A stretch of DNA of 21,553 nucleotides from Candidatus Thalassarchaeaceae archaeon. Lineage in GTDB: Archaea; Thermoplasmatota; Poseidoniia; Poseidoniales; Thalassarchaeaceae. The position numbers and the translations under genes are program-made. Where the stretch lies: positions 1 to 21,553 of the forward strand of contig JAQXFA010000153.1 of NCBI GenBank assembly GCA_029250565.1, in the 5' to 3' direction. Shown here piece after piece: positions 8,431 to 16,845 of the stretch (position 1 is its first letter; each line of letters opens with the position of its first letter). The notes under the pieces were generated by a model that was given only the letters and a program-made list of their open reading frames with translations, did not search any database and had not been told where the DNA came from.

Positions 8431-9186
8431 AATAGTGTGGTTGACTTTGACAGCGCTTTGACAATTCTTGAAAATAAAGCCCGTAGGCTGATTCTAGAGA
8501 TGTTAGTTAGAGAGCCACATTACCCACTTCAATTATCAAAACATCTTGAAATTAGTCAGCAAGCTGTGATGAAACATCTGAAGGTTTTGGAAGAGGCTGG
8601 ATTCGTTCAATCCGAGCAAGTAAGAAGCGATAAAGGCGGCCCTCCCAAGAAGATTTTTTCAGTCAAACAATCATTTTCTCTGCGTTTAGATTTGGGTCCA
8701 GACTTATTTCGTTCAGATCACAGAACCCTGCCGGCTGGCGGTCCCGTGAGATTATCCTCTAGATTACCAGATTCAGCAATACCTGTTGCAGAAAAAATAG
8801 GGGGGCGAAGAAAGGTATCAGTAGCCGAGGCAATGGATTTAGTTGGGCAACTAAATGAAACTCTTGAAGCACTTGATGCACAGAGAGATGCCCTAATCGC
8901 TTTACATCAACAAGTAATGAGTAGAGTATCTTCAACAGTAGATGAGAATTTTCTTCAATACGAAGAACGTAATCTCGTTCACACTTTGTTAGAAAGACCA
9001 CGCCGTCCAGTAGATTTGGATGCATGGAGCGAAACTCTTCGTCTAGAAGTACCTCGGGCAGAAGAAATCATCACTGAGGTAAGAGAGAGGATGATGTATG
9101 AAATTGCAGACGCCGATAAAACAGTAATCATTGCAGGTAAGAAATCCCAACTACCGTGGTGGGCTGTTCTTGGAAGTGACGATTAG
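8428..9186 (+). CDS. ArsR-like winged-helix transcriptional regulator
   Basis: A 252-residue DNA-binding protein. Residues about 8-75 form a winged helix of the archaeal ArsR/HTH_20 kind (ENKARRLILEML, PLQLSKHLEISQQAVMKHLK, EEAGFV), followed by a basic wing (RSDKGGPPKKIF) and the segment SLRLDLGPDLF seen in archaeal members. Residues about 125-175 look like a helical coiled-coil dimerisation region, and the last 80 residues may form a second helical, possibly winged, domain. The start is uncertain: TTG 8428 and GTG 8437 are both possible and neither has a good Shine-Dalgarno. It overlaps the stop of top6A by 4 nt, tail to tail. Targets are unknown; the preceding oxidoreductase and its own promoter are the obvious candidates. 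Confidence 0.85.
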   Translation: MNSVVDFDSALTILENKARRLILEMLVREPHYPLQLSKHLEISQQAVMKHLKVLEEAGFVQSEQVRSDKGGPPKKIFSVKQSFSLRLDLGPDLFRSDHRTLPAGGPVRLSSRLPDSAIPVAEKIGGRRKVSVAEAMDLVGQLNETLEALDAQRDALIALHQQVMSRVSSTVDENFLQYEERNLVHTLLERPRRPVDLDAWSETLRLEVPRAEEIITEVRERMMYEIADADKTVIIAGKKSQLPWWAVLGSDD

Positions 9187-10286
9187 ATTAGACCTAAACC
9201 AGCCAATTTTTCTGGTAGATATGTGTCTGTCACGAAATCAAGACCATACTTAGCCAAAGATTGCTGTTCAGCCTTTTTACCGAGATCTAACATCATATTG
9301 ATTTGCTCCTGCCACCAGCCATCTGCAAACCGTGGGTCAGTTAATTCCGCTTTCAAGGCTTCAATATCCTTGCTGGATAAATCATCAGCAGGGAGGTCGT
9401 AAGCCATAATATCATCAGCAGTAATTCCGAGATATGTTGCGGATGGTGTTGCTAAATATTCAGAGATATGGGCAGTCTTAATCGCCCCATATGCAATACT
9501 AGCGAATATTCTAAACGACCAGGGATCACCGTCAAGGAATACAACGATTGGTAGATTCCATTCCTCATTCATCCTTTTCAAAATACGTCGAGTGGAACGC
9601 GCAGGCTGTCCTTTAAGATGAAGCAAACCAGCTCGGTGTTCTTCGTCAAATCCGTTTTCAACTAATCTGTCAAACATACCACCTGTTTCTATTGCCATAA
9701 TGAAATCTACATCATTTCCAATTAATCTTAATTTTTCAGATTCAACATTGTAAGGAACACCATATCCAGAATCGCCGACATCGTCACGAGCGTTTATTGT
9801 CATCCAATCTCCTTTTCGATTTAGTTCGTTGATGGTGATGTCTCCAATCATTCTCGCACCATCTTCTTCTGGCCTTAGTTTGAAATCTTCACGCATACAT
9901 TTTGTGACAATTTCAAGGTCTTCAGCAAGGTTGTTACTTTCGTTCTGACTTCCAAATTTACCATGTCCCCATGCTTCGGAAATATAGTACATCTCTCTCA
10001 GAGTTGAGGATTTACCATTGTCAATCATCTCCTCAATAAATTCAATAATATGTAAAGCCCGAAGTAATTGATTGGCAGAACGAAGTGAGGTGGCATCACG
10101 TAGTGAACGCTTTTTACCATACTTGAAAACCCCTAACCGTTTGTTAAACTCAATGTTTTTCTTTGTTCTTACAGGTAATGACATTGTTGGAGCAGTTCCT
10201 TTCATCATTTTGTTATGCATTTCTTCTGCAACCTCATGCAATGAAGCAACTACACTTTCATTCGTTTTTCCTCTACTAGAATTCAC
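9183..10286 (-). CDS. top6A: DNA topoisomerase VI subunit A (Spo11-like)
   Basis: This is the DNA-cleaving subunit of the type IIB topoisomerase, which with Top6B passes one duplex through another and relaxes supercoils using ATP. The 367-residue length is normal. The winged-helix CAP domain carries LREMYYISEAWG with tyrosines at 100 and 101; by family comparison the second is the nucleophile. The Toprim domain has the metal-binding Glu in AIETGGMFDRL (E200) and DGD at 252-254 in VFLDGDPWSFRIF. The family segment AHISEYLATPSATYLGI follows. The start is a GTG whose G is the last base of the top6B stop codon (TAGTG), a one-base overlap that indicates coupled translation. The two subunit genes therefore make an operon in the order B then A. 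Confidence 0.97.
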   Translation of the reverse strand: MNSSRGKTNESVVASLHEVAEEMHNKMMKGTAPTMSLPVRTKKNIEFNKRLGVFKYGKKRSLRDATSLRSANQLLRALHIIEFIEEMIDNGKSSTLREMYYISEAWGHGKFGSQNESNNLAEDLEIVTKCMREDFKLRPEEDGARMIGDITINELNRKGDWMTINARDDVGDSGYGVPYNVESEKLRLIGNDVDFIMAIETGGMFDRLVENGFDEEHRAGLLHLKGQPARSTRRILKRMNEEWNLPIVVFLDGDPWSFRIFASIAYGAIKTAHISEYLATPSATYLGITADDIMAYDLPADDLSSKDIEALKAELTDPRFADGWWQEQINMMLDLGKKAEQQSLAKYGLDFVTDTYLPEKLAGLGLI

Positions 10287-12466
10287 TATTCATCACCCCA
10301 CTCATTTTCTTCAAAAAGTTTCACTTGTCTTGTAGCGTTAGAAAGGGTATCTGTGTTTTCTTCATTATTCAAAACTTCATTATCATCAATGTGATGTGTT
10401 TCAGGGGCCTCAATTTCTGTAGTTTCACTAACAATATCTTCTAAAGCGTTCTCTGATACATTATCAAACTCACTTGATTCAACATTTATAGGATCTTCAA
10501 TATTAGATTCCATCCCATTTTCAGTTACTACTGATTCTTCCATTGCGGCTGTTTCTTCTCGTCTAATTTCTTCAAGTATCTTCTCATCTAATTTCATGGC
10601 ACCGATGATTTCACCAGAGCCGCGGAAGAATACATCAAATTGAGTCCAATCCCCTTTTGATAATCCATCAATAGAGAAAGAAATTTCCAAATTTTCACTG
10701 GGTTGTAAAATTTCAAGTTTCCATTTTCTCAACCCCTTCGCTTCACGTCTCCCTTCAAAATTTTCATCAATTAACTCAACCCCCTCTCTTTCAGGCCAAG
10801 TTGCTAAGATAGTATATTGTCGAGGGCGGCTCGTGTAATTGAACAATTTAATAGAACATTTTGTGACTTTTTCAGCACTATCCCATTCAGATATTTCTTC
10901 AGAAAACACAGCATTCATGATGTTAGTAATGACTGGTGCTAAATCAGGCTCTTCTTTCCCGAGAATGGCACTAGATTTTGCGCTTATTTCAGGTAGTATC
11001 ACATTAACCAATTCGAATTTTTCACGTGCCTTTTCTCTTTGCTTACTTTTTCGCTTGTGATTTCTCAAACCTCTTCCAACTTCTTGCAAAGCTAAGCGTA
11101 TTTCGTTAAACACTTCTTCATTATCAGAGAGCGCCTCTTTTGCTTCACTAGTGAATTGGACATTGGTGCTAGCAAGATGAACTAAAATTGCTGCAGGTCC
11201 TTTAGGAACTCCTCTTCCACCTGGATGTTCAAGGCCGTACTTTTTCCAATCAACACTTTCAATTGATTTTGTGAGAAGACACCCTCCTTGTTGATACATG
11301 AGTGGAACACGATTAGCAATTCTAAGGACTTCAACAGGACCGTCTGAAGGTAGATCGGTACCAAAAATCAATCCCACCTCAACCTGAAACGGGTTTCCTC
11401 CAGCAACAGATGGCGCACGAGTTACGGTGGAAACGAATTTTGAATCAATGGCTTTTGACAAACCTTTCTTGATTAGTAAATCTTCAATTGGAGAAAGACA
11501 ATCAGTAGGTGGTGCTAGTAATTTGACCTTCTTGAACGCCTCAAGCATTTCTTGTGCTTCGGGGGCAGTGATGGTGCCTGGTTTTCTTGCTTCATCAATC
11601 TGAGAATTTGCTAGAATATCTCTTGCTGCACGCATTGAAACCCCTGAGAAATTATGGCGTAAAAATGAAGTCATCTTTCTTTCTTCTGAATCTCTTAGAA
11701 AACGTTGTAGTGAGCCGATTTCTTGACCATGTGGGTGGGGCCTAATTTCTTTTACAGGCCGAGGTAGTATATCTGTAACTCTAGGCCAATCTCCTTCATC
11801 AATTATGGCTCCCTCTTCATCATAAACTTTCAGCGAAAGTGATGCGTGTGGGTTGACTATTGAAGTCATTCTGAGATATTGGTGAACGCTTTGCCTTCCG
11901 CGTTGATATTTTGCTTTCATATGTGCTTTAACCTTAACACCATGTTCAATGACTTCTCCTTCTGAATTGAACCAGTGCTCTCTTTTTCTGCCACTTGAAA
12001 TCGCTTTGTTTTTCTTTGTGTCAAGTCCGATGTCAACATGAACAGCAGTCGCTTCTTCCTTGACTTTGGAAATAACATGAGTTTTTTTCCCAGTTGTCAG
12101 TTGGCTGTACATCACAACACCAGTAATACCGATTCCTTGTTGTCCCCTTGTTTGGCGAATAGTGTGAAACCGTGAGCCAAAAAGCAAACTTCCAAACACT
12201 TTGGTAATAGAATCAGGGTGAATTCCTGGGCCATTATCTTGACTAATCATTATGAGTTCGTCCGCTTTTCCTTTCACTTTTTTAATGTCAATGTGAATAT
12301 CAGGAAGTAGTCTTGCTTCTTCACAAGCATCAAGAGAATTGTCAACAGATTCTTTGGCGGCAGTTATGATTGAACGGTTTAGCGTATCAAAGCCAAGGAA
12401 GTGTTTATTCTTCTCAAAAAATTCGCTGATACTCGCTTGTTGCATTTTGCTACGTGTTGACGCCAT
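10286..12466 (-). CDS. top6B: DNA topoisomerase VI subunit B, with a long acidic tail
   Basis: This is the ATPase subunit of topoisomerase VI. The GHKL (Bergerat) fold is complete: E39, N43 and D46 in KESVDNSLDA, DNGPG at 77-81, and GQQGIG at 108-113. A helix-two-turn-helix insert and transducer domain follow, with WKKYGLEHPGG and the ATP-contacting lysine K443 in QFTSEAKEAL. Residues about 545-635 resemble the Ig-like C-terminal domain known from methanogen Top6B. The last 85 residues (from 642) form a low-complexity tail with about 27 Asp/Glu and only two Lys/Arg, ending KLFEENEWGDE. At 726 residues it is longer than typical Top6B (about 530-670). An upstream in-frame ATG at 12538 exists, but GGAGG at 12476-12480 sits 9 nt before the ATG at 12466 and the protein there starts like its family. 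Confidence 0.96.
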   Translation of the reverse strand: MASTRSKMQQASISEFFEKNKHFLGFDTLNRSIITAAKESVDNSLDACEEARLLPDIHIDIKKVKGKADELIMISQDNGPGIHPDSITKVFGSLLFGSRFHTIRQTRGQQGIGITGVVMYSQLTTGKKTHVISKVKEEATAVHVDIGLDTKKNKAISSGRKREHWFNSEGEVIEHGVKVKAHMKAKYQRGRQSVHQYLRMTSIVNPHASLSLKVYDEEGAIIDEGDWPRVTDILPRPVKEIRPHPHGQEIGSLQRFLRDSEERKMTSFLRHNFSGVSMRAARDILANSQIDEARKPGTITAPEAQEMLEAFKKVKLLAPPTDCLSPIEDLLIKKGLSKAIDSKFVSTVTRAPSVAGGNPFQVEVGLIFGTDLPSDGPVEVLRIANRVPLMYQQGGCLLTKSIESVDWKKYGLEHPGGRGVPKGPAAILVHLASTNVQFTSEAKEALSDNEEVFNEIRLALQEVGRGLRNHKRKSKQREKAREKFELVNVILPEISAKSSAILGKEEPDLAPVITNIMNAVFSEEISEWDSAEKVTKCSIKLFNYTSRPRQYTILATWPEREGVELIDENFEGRREAKGLRKWKLEILQPSENLEISFSIDGLSKGDWTQFDVFFRGSGEIIGAMKLDEKILEEIRREETAAMEESVVTENGMESNIEDPINVESSEFDNVSENALEDIVSETTEIEAPETHHIDDNEVLNNEENTDTLSNATRQVKLFEENEWGDE

Positions 12467-12475
12467 TTCACTATT

Positions 12476-12511
12476 CCTCCCTTGGTCCTCCCTACGCCTA
12501 ATGCGGAGGGG
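12476..12511 (-). promoter_or_regulatory. top6B leader: tandem GGGAGG and an upstream complement
   Basis: Read on the minus strand, the leader carries CCCCTCC (12511-12505), then GGGAGG (12492-12487), then a second GGGAGG (12481-12476), which is the correctly spaced ribosome binding site. The CCTCC block can pair with either copy; a local hairpin with the first copy (CGC/GCG pairs inside it) would leave the real site free. A small hairpin AGCAG/CTGCT (12531-12527 with 12518-12514) lies further upstream. This suggests translational tuning but is only a pairing argument. Confidence 0.35.
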
Positions 12512-12547
12512 CCAGCAGGTCGCAAACTGCTCGGGCAACGGGACGGC

Positions 12548-12554
12548 ATAAAAG
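12548..12554 (-). promoter_or_regulatory. Candidate TATA box of the top6BA operon
   Basis: On the minus strand CTTTTATG lies about 80 nt ahead of the top6B start, within the 133-nt gap after the symporter gene. Typical spacing puts transcription start near 12525, giving a leader of about 60 nt with the pairing blocks described separately. The match to a consensus TATA box is moderate. Confidence 0.4.
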
Positions 12555-12599
12555 CCTCAAGGATAGAATACCGCTTTGCCGCTCAAAATAATACCTCGA

Positions 12600-14726
12600 T
12601 TACGAAGCGGCTTCGTCTGTATTAGATATCGTATGAGTATAGGAAAATGCTTGCCAACTTATTGTTACATCTTCTCCTTCTTCGTTGTTGCTCACAAGAA
12701 CAGCTCCGCCAGTATTTGTATCAACAGAAACTGAAATTGTAACAGGCCCTCTCCCAAATCCATTTGCGGCTACCAGATTATCAACATCCCCTAAGGTCAT
12801 ATTTGCAGGCGTTGTAAAGGAACTGTTCCCCTCGGTAATAGGGGACTGGAACTGGTCGATCTCAAAATCTTTGAGCATTACTATCAGATATCCTTCATAA
12901 CTCCCACAGTTGGTACTGATATACTCGCCAGTTGAATAATTCACATATCCACTTAGTGCTGATGGGTCTAATGATAAAGTCACATCATCACACTCATCTG
13001 GCCAAGCACCCCCTTCATCAGTTTCTTCGTAGAACCAATTAAATTGCAATGCATATAGTGATTCACCTTCTAATTGTGGAATTACAAATTCAAGTTCTTC
13101 AGTGCCTTCGTCTGAAACAAAAATAGTTTCTTCTCCATTGGCAATATTTGTGAATTCAAGTTCAACTAACCATTCACCTTGTACATTAGCATCTCCCGAT
13201 GAATCAGGCGCGGTCACGAGGTATGACGCCTCAAACGCACCGAATGGGATGATAATGGCAGCAGCAATAGCACCCATTTTTTTCTGGTCAGGCCAATTGT
13301 ATCTTCCAAGTGAAGATATGTCGGGTGTACGAACTTGGTTCAGTATGAAGTGAACAGCGAAAGCTGCACCCATACCAGGTACAGAGGGGAATATGCCATC
13401 CCCTCCACTAAATCCAAGCATTATCCAACCGATGACTCCAGCGAATGCTGCTACCATCATGGAAATTGAATGCGTAGAATCGGGTTTATATCCCATCCAA
13501 CGAATCGTCAACAATGGAATGAAGATCCCACCAAGCCCGTAAACTGCTAGGACAACTAAAGCAAATACAGAGTCACCTCCGGGGATGTAAAGTCCACCGA
13601 TTGAAATCATTGTAGCAAAAGCGGCAACGACAAGTGTGACTTTTTTTGTTGTCTTGTGATCCTGCCTCCATTCTGGCTTAATATCATCAGTGATTGCAGC
13701 AGTACAAGCAAGAACTTGACTGTCTGCGGTTGACATTGTTGCAGCGAAAATAGATGCGAGAATCATACCAATACCAAATGCAGGCATGGTTTCCATTGCC
13801 ATTGTAGGGAGACCAAGTTCAGCATCAAACCCTTCCGCATTAAACAATACACGACTCGCCATCCCAATAATCAACATTAGAATTATGAATGGAGTTTGCC
13901 AAACGAAGAACCAAATCATTGCCTGCTTTCGGTCGCTATCTGATCCCAAAGTCATCACTCTAGAAACAACCTGTGGCTGGCCGGCAACACCTAGGCCCCC
14001 CAAGAAGAATGCAAAGGCCCACATTGAGATTCCAAATTTCAAATCAGGTGGTAAGAAATTAGTTAGCATTGTACTTTGAGCCTCAAGTCCCGCATCTAAT
14101 CCACTAAATCCACCTACTTCTTTGATAGCAATCCAACAAAGAATAGTTGATCCAATCACCATTACACAAGACTGTGCAGCATCAGTCCAAATTGAGGCCC
14201 GTATACCTCCTGCGTAACAATAAGCAACCACGAGAACGAATCCGATTAGAATGCCCACTATCTCAGGCCACCCCATCATTACGAAGAGTGCTTTACCACC
14301 GGAGGTGAGTTGTGCAGCAGCATAGATACAAAGGAATAGCACAGAGAGTATAGCAGCCAATTTCGCTTCAGGAGCACCGGCTTTCTCAGCAACAAGAGAA
14401 GATAGAGAACGAAGCCCACGTTCATTCCCTTCTTCTTGAATGAATTTGTAGAGCCACACCCAGGCCACAACTTGTCCAATAGTAGAAACCAATCCCAACC
14501 AAATGGCAGAGTAACCCATCAAGTAAGTAAACCCAATAAAACCAATGAACATGTAGCCAGAGTTCCAAGTACTGACTGCAGAGAGTGCAGCGAGAGCAGG
14601 ATGCATTCCGCGCCCAGCAACGAGATAGTCATCTGTTGTGTCTTGTTTGACGAGCATCGAAGCCATGCCCACGCCAGCAAAGATGGTCATGAAAAAAAGG
14701 AAAGAAATAATGAGCATCATTTCCAT
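12600..14726 (-). CDS. Na+/solute symporter (SSS family, PutP-like) with fused extracytoplasmic domain
   Basis: A 708-residue secondary transporter that should import a small solute with sodium. Family marks include the N-terminal DDYLVAGRGMHPALAALSAVSTWNSG, GQPQVVSRVMTLGS between helices, and MSTADSQVLACTAAITDD, all close to the sodium/proline branch (PutP). I count about 14 membrane helices, the last at about residues 484-505. After it comes a non-membrane domain of about 200 residues (510-708), rich in predicted beta strands and acidic residues with two Cys (DECDD, STNCGS). With an outside N-terminus and an even helix number this domain would lie outside the cell. Ordinary PutP proteins are about 500 residues and lack it. 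The ATG at 14726 has TGAGG 7 nt upstream, whereas the in-frame GTG at 14732 is too close. It starts 2 nt after the isomerase stop codon, so the two are one operon. The substrate cannot be told. Confidence 0.9.
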   Translation of the reverse strand: MEMMLIISFLFFMTIFAGVGMASMLVKQDTTDDYLVAGRGMHPALAALSAVSTWNSGYMFIGFIGFTYLMGYSAIWLGLVSTIGQVVAWVWLYKFIQEEGNERGLRSLSSLVAEKAGAPEAKLAAILSVLFLCIYAAAQLTSGGKALFVMMGWPEIVGILIGFVLVVAYCYAGGIRASIWTDAAQSCVMVIGSTILCWIAIKEVGGFSGLDAGLEAQSTMLTNFLPPDLKFGISMWAFAFFLGGLGVAGQPQVVSRVMTLGSDSDRKQAMIWFFVWQTPFIILMLIIGMASRVLFNAEGFDAELGLPTMAMETMPAFGIGMILASIFAATMSTADSQVLACTAAITDDIKPEWRQDHKTTKKVTLVVAAFATMISIGGLYIPGGDSVFALVVLAVYGLGGIFIPLLTIRWMGYKPDSTHSISMMVAAFAGVIGWIMLGFSGGDGIFPSVPGMGAAFAVHFILNQVRTPDISSLGRYNWPDQKKMGAIAAAIIIPFGAFEASYLVTAPDSSGDANVQGEWLVELEFTNIANGEETIFVSDEGTEELEFVIPQLEGESLYALQFNWFYEETDEGGAWPDECDDVTLSLDPSALSGYVNYSTGEYISTNCGSYEGYLIVMLKDFEIDQFQSPITEGNSSFTTPANMTLGDVDNLVAANGFGRGPVTISVSVDTNTGGAVLVSNNEEGEDVTISWQAFSYTHTISNTDEAAS

Positions 14727-14728
14727 AG

Positions 14729-16726
14729 TCACACCTCATTAAAGAGGCCTGGCTTCCATGCAGTAATTTTCCCCGTGAATGCAGAAGCCATCACAGTCAG
14801 GGGGCTTGCTAAATACAACTTGCCTGGTCCCGAACGCCCCTGAAAATTTCGATTGATTGCAGAAACTGTTACTTGGTCAGGGTTATCTGAAACTCCAGGT
14901 CCAGCGCCAATACAAGCCCCACACCCTGGGTCAATCAATTTCACACCCGCTTGAATGAACATGTCATTCCAACCCATTCTCTCTGAATATTCTTTGACAG
15001 CTTTCGAACCAAATTGAATGTAGCATTCAACCCCATCAGGAATGGTCACTCCTGCTTCTAGAGCAGCCTCAACAACTTCAGCATAATATTGGAAATCATC
15101 TGCTTTACCAGCAGTGCATGAACCAGCATACGCAATATCAATTGCAACATCACCAATATCAGATATATTCACACCGTTTGTTGGATCTGATGGGATTCCT
15201 TCGTCAGGGTTACCCGGGTGGGCAACCATTGGTACAATTCCAGAGAGATTGATTGTGTACACCCCTCCGTCATAATGTGCACCTTCATCAGGGAGTACGA
15301 ACGCAGCACGAATATCATCTTCACTGAGGTTCTTTCGACGTTTCATCAACCATTCAACAGTAACATCATCAGGTTCACATATTCCTGTTTTAGCACTACA
15401 TTCTGTGGCCATATTGCAGAGAGTTGCTCGTTCATCCATAGATAGGCTGGCTAGTCCCGGGCCCCCAAACTCCATTGATCGGTCTAGAGTTTCTGAGGTG
15501 CTTGCGTATTCTAATAAAATGTGTAGAATCACATCTTTTGCAGTACAACCTGGATTGAGTTCACCCTCTAATTCAAAGCGGATAGATTCGGGTACATTCA
15601 CGAATGCAAATTGATTGTAAGCGAGATTTGCATATTCTGTTGAACCGACACCATAAGTCAGTGCGTTGGAAGCACCACCCATGCAGGTGTGGCTATCAGT
15701 TGCTTGAATGAAATCTCCAACATCAATAAATTCCTCTCTAGCAACTTGGTGACAAATCCCCGGGCTGACACCATCTTTTGCTGAATAATCTCTAACTCCT
15801 GTGTGTTGTTGGAATAGATTTTGCATATCCCGAAGTGTCTGTATTTTTTCTGCGAATGGACCAAACCGTGGTACACCGGTTGCATAGAGCAAGTGGTCTT
15901 CAAAAACAGCGAATTTATTTGGATCTGGTAAGGAGTAGTTTTCCCCATATTCAAGTTTCAAGAATTCGTGTACTTGTGCTGTTGTAAACTCATGAGAGTA
16001 TCCACCATTCACAGCAGCTAGTACTGCATTATGTGGTTCTACACAAGTAGTCTTGCCATTTTTGGCAAGTAGTTTTTTGGCAATAATTTTCTCACACATT
16101 GTCATTGGTCTTTGTTCACAATCAGGTGTTGGCAGTTCAATATTACCTGATTTCAATTGTTTTGCAAAGGGAAATATCCCTCCGTTTTCAACGATGAGTT
16201 TTGTAATCGGATCGTATTTATCAATAAATTCAGAAAGGGAAAGAGTAGCTCCGTTTTGCAGTCTTTGAAGCATTTTGTGGTCACCCATCAATTGACCAAG
16301 ATTGATGTTGTTTCTTTCATGAATTGGTGCGAAAGATGCGGCTATGACTATTCTGATACCAGCCCATTTTTCTGCTTGAGCAGCAGTTTCTCTACTACTT
16401 CCTGTTCCTTTTCGGTGACCAGAAACAATCACTTCAAAATTACCATTTATCAGAGCGTTTTCTTCAAAAACACGCTTTCCGTCGTGAATTAATCCAGCAT
16501 AAGCGTTTTTGGCAATTTCAGCAGGATCATGGTCAAAACAGACCCAAGCAGGAGTCATCACATCAGTATTGATATCATCCAATAGGTCATCAACAGTGAA
16601 ATCAGACATTGATAGATTTAGACCATTATACAATTGTTGACGAATAAGATCAAGATTTTTAGTCAAAAATAAGATTCTTTTTCCAGGTGTCAATGAGATA
16701 TCTTCTGGCGGCCACGATTCTGCCAT
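14729..16726 (-). CDS. Aconitase/isopropylmalate isomerase family hydro-lyase, swivel domain first
   Basis: A 665-residue [4Fe-4S] dehydratase-isomerase. It is probably the aconitase of the TCA cycle or a related hydroxyacid isomerase. Residues about 20-190 are the swivel (LeuD-like) domain with GTGSSRE at 107-113. The catalytic LeuC-like domains follow, with TDSHTCMGG (D344, S345, H346), the first cluster cysteine C537 in AGSCTAGK and C602 and C605 in DPGCGACIGAG. All three cluster cysteines are present. AcnA has the swivel at the C-terminus; AcnB has it before the catalytic part but also a HEAT-like domain, which is absent here. The motif GSCTN(S/G)R of classic members is GSCTAGK here, so Asn and Arg are replaced. 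This argues against a firm aconitase, LeuCD or homoaconitase label. The start ATG has GGTGAT 7 nt upstream. Confidence 0.88.
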   Translation of the reverse strand: MAESWPPEDISLTPGKRILFLTKNLDLIRQQLYNGLNLSMSDFTVDDLLDDINTDVMTPAWVCFDHDPAEIAKNAYAGLIHDGKRVFEENALINGNFEVIVSGHRKGTGSSRETAAQAEKWAGIRIVIAASFAPIHERNNINLGQLMGDHKMLQRLQNGATLSLSEFIDKYDPITKLIVENGGIFPFAKQLKSGNIELPTPDCEQRPMTMCEKIIAKKLLAKNGKTTCVEPHNAVLAAVNGGYSHEFTTAQVHEFLKLEYGENYSLPDPNKFAVFEDHLLYATGVPRFGPFAEKIQTLRDMQNLFQQHTGVRDYSAKDGVSPGICHQVAREEFIDVGDFIQATDSHTCMGGASNALTYGVGSTEYANLAYNQFAFVNVPESIRFELEGELNPGCTAKDVILHILLEYASTSETLDRSMEFGGPGLASLSMDERATLCNMATECSAKTGICEPDDVTVEWLMKRRKNLSEDDIRAAFVLPDEGAHYDGGVYTINLSGIVPMVAHPGNPDEGIPSDPTNGVNISDIGDVAIDIAYAGSCTAGKADDFQYYAEVVEAALEAGVTIPDGVECYIQFGSKAVKEYSERMGWNDMFIQAGVKLIDPGCGACIGAGPGVSDNPDQVTVSAINRNFQGRSGPGKLYLASPLTVMASAFTGKITAWKPGLFNEV

Positions 16727-16736
16727 ACCTCATCAC

Positions 16737-16751
16737 CTGCCCTACGGGCAG
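16737..16751 (-). promoter_or_regulatory. GC-rich hairpin in the isomerase leader
   Basis: CTGCCC-TAC-GGGCAG is a perfect 6-bp inverted repeat with a 3-nt loop. On the minus-strand transcript its last base is the first G of the GGTGAT ribosome binding site, 10 nt before the ATG at 16726. It could affect ribosome access or bind a regulator. Confidence 0.45.
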
Positions 16752-16790
16752 ACACTCCGAGGCGTCAGTTACTTATCACCATTATCAAAT

Positions 16791-16800
16791 CAAAATATGA
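16791..16800 (-). promoter_or_regulatory. Candidate TATA box of the isomerase-symporter operon
   Basis: On the minus strand TCATATTTTG lies about 65 nt ahead of the isomerase start; typical spacing would give a leader of about 40 nt containing the hairpin at 16737-16751. The palindromic TTATATAA at 16847-16854 is an alternative box usable in both directions. Confidence 0.3.
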
Positions 16801-16804
16801 AGCC

Positions 16805-16820
16805 AATATTTCAGAATATT
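16805..16820. repeat. AATATT-TCAG-AATATT dyad between divergent promoters
   Basis: Two copies of AATATT, itself a palindrome, are spaced by 4 nt and form a 16-bp inverted repeat. It lies just upstream of both the candidate isomerase TATA box (16791-16800) and the TFB TATA box (16846-16854), the usual place for a shared operator. AT-rich composition raises the chance of coincidence. Confidence 0.35.
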
Positions 16821-16845
16821 ATTAGGTGTAAATGAACCGCTAAAC

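Noticed and set aside
10286..10330. PCNA-binding (PIP) motif at the end of Top6B
   Set aside because: The sequence RQVKLFEENEW lacks the paired aromatic residues at the needed positions after the Gln.
12467..12538. 24-residue extension of Top6B
   Set aside because: A good ribosome binding site precedes the ATG at 12466, and the extension would span the leader pairing blocks.
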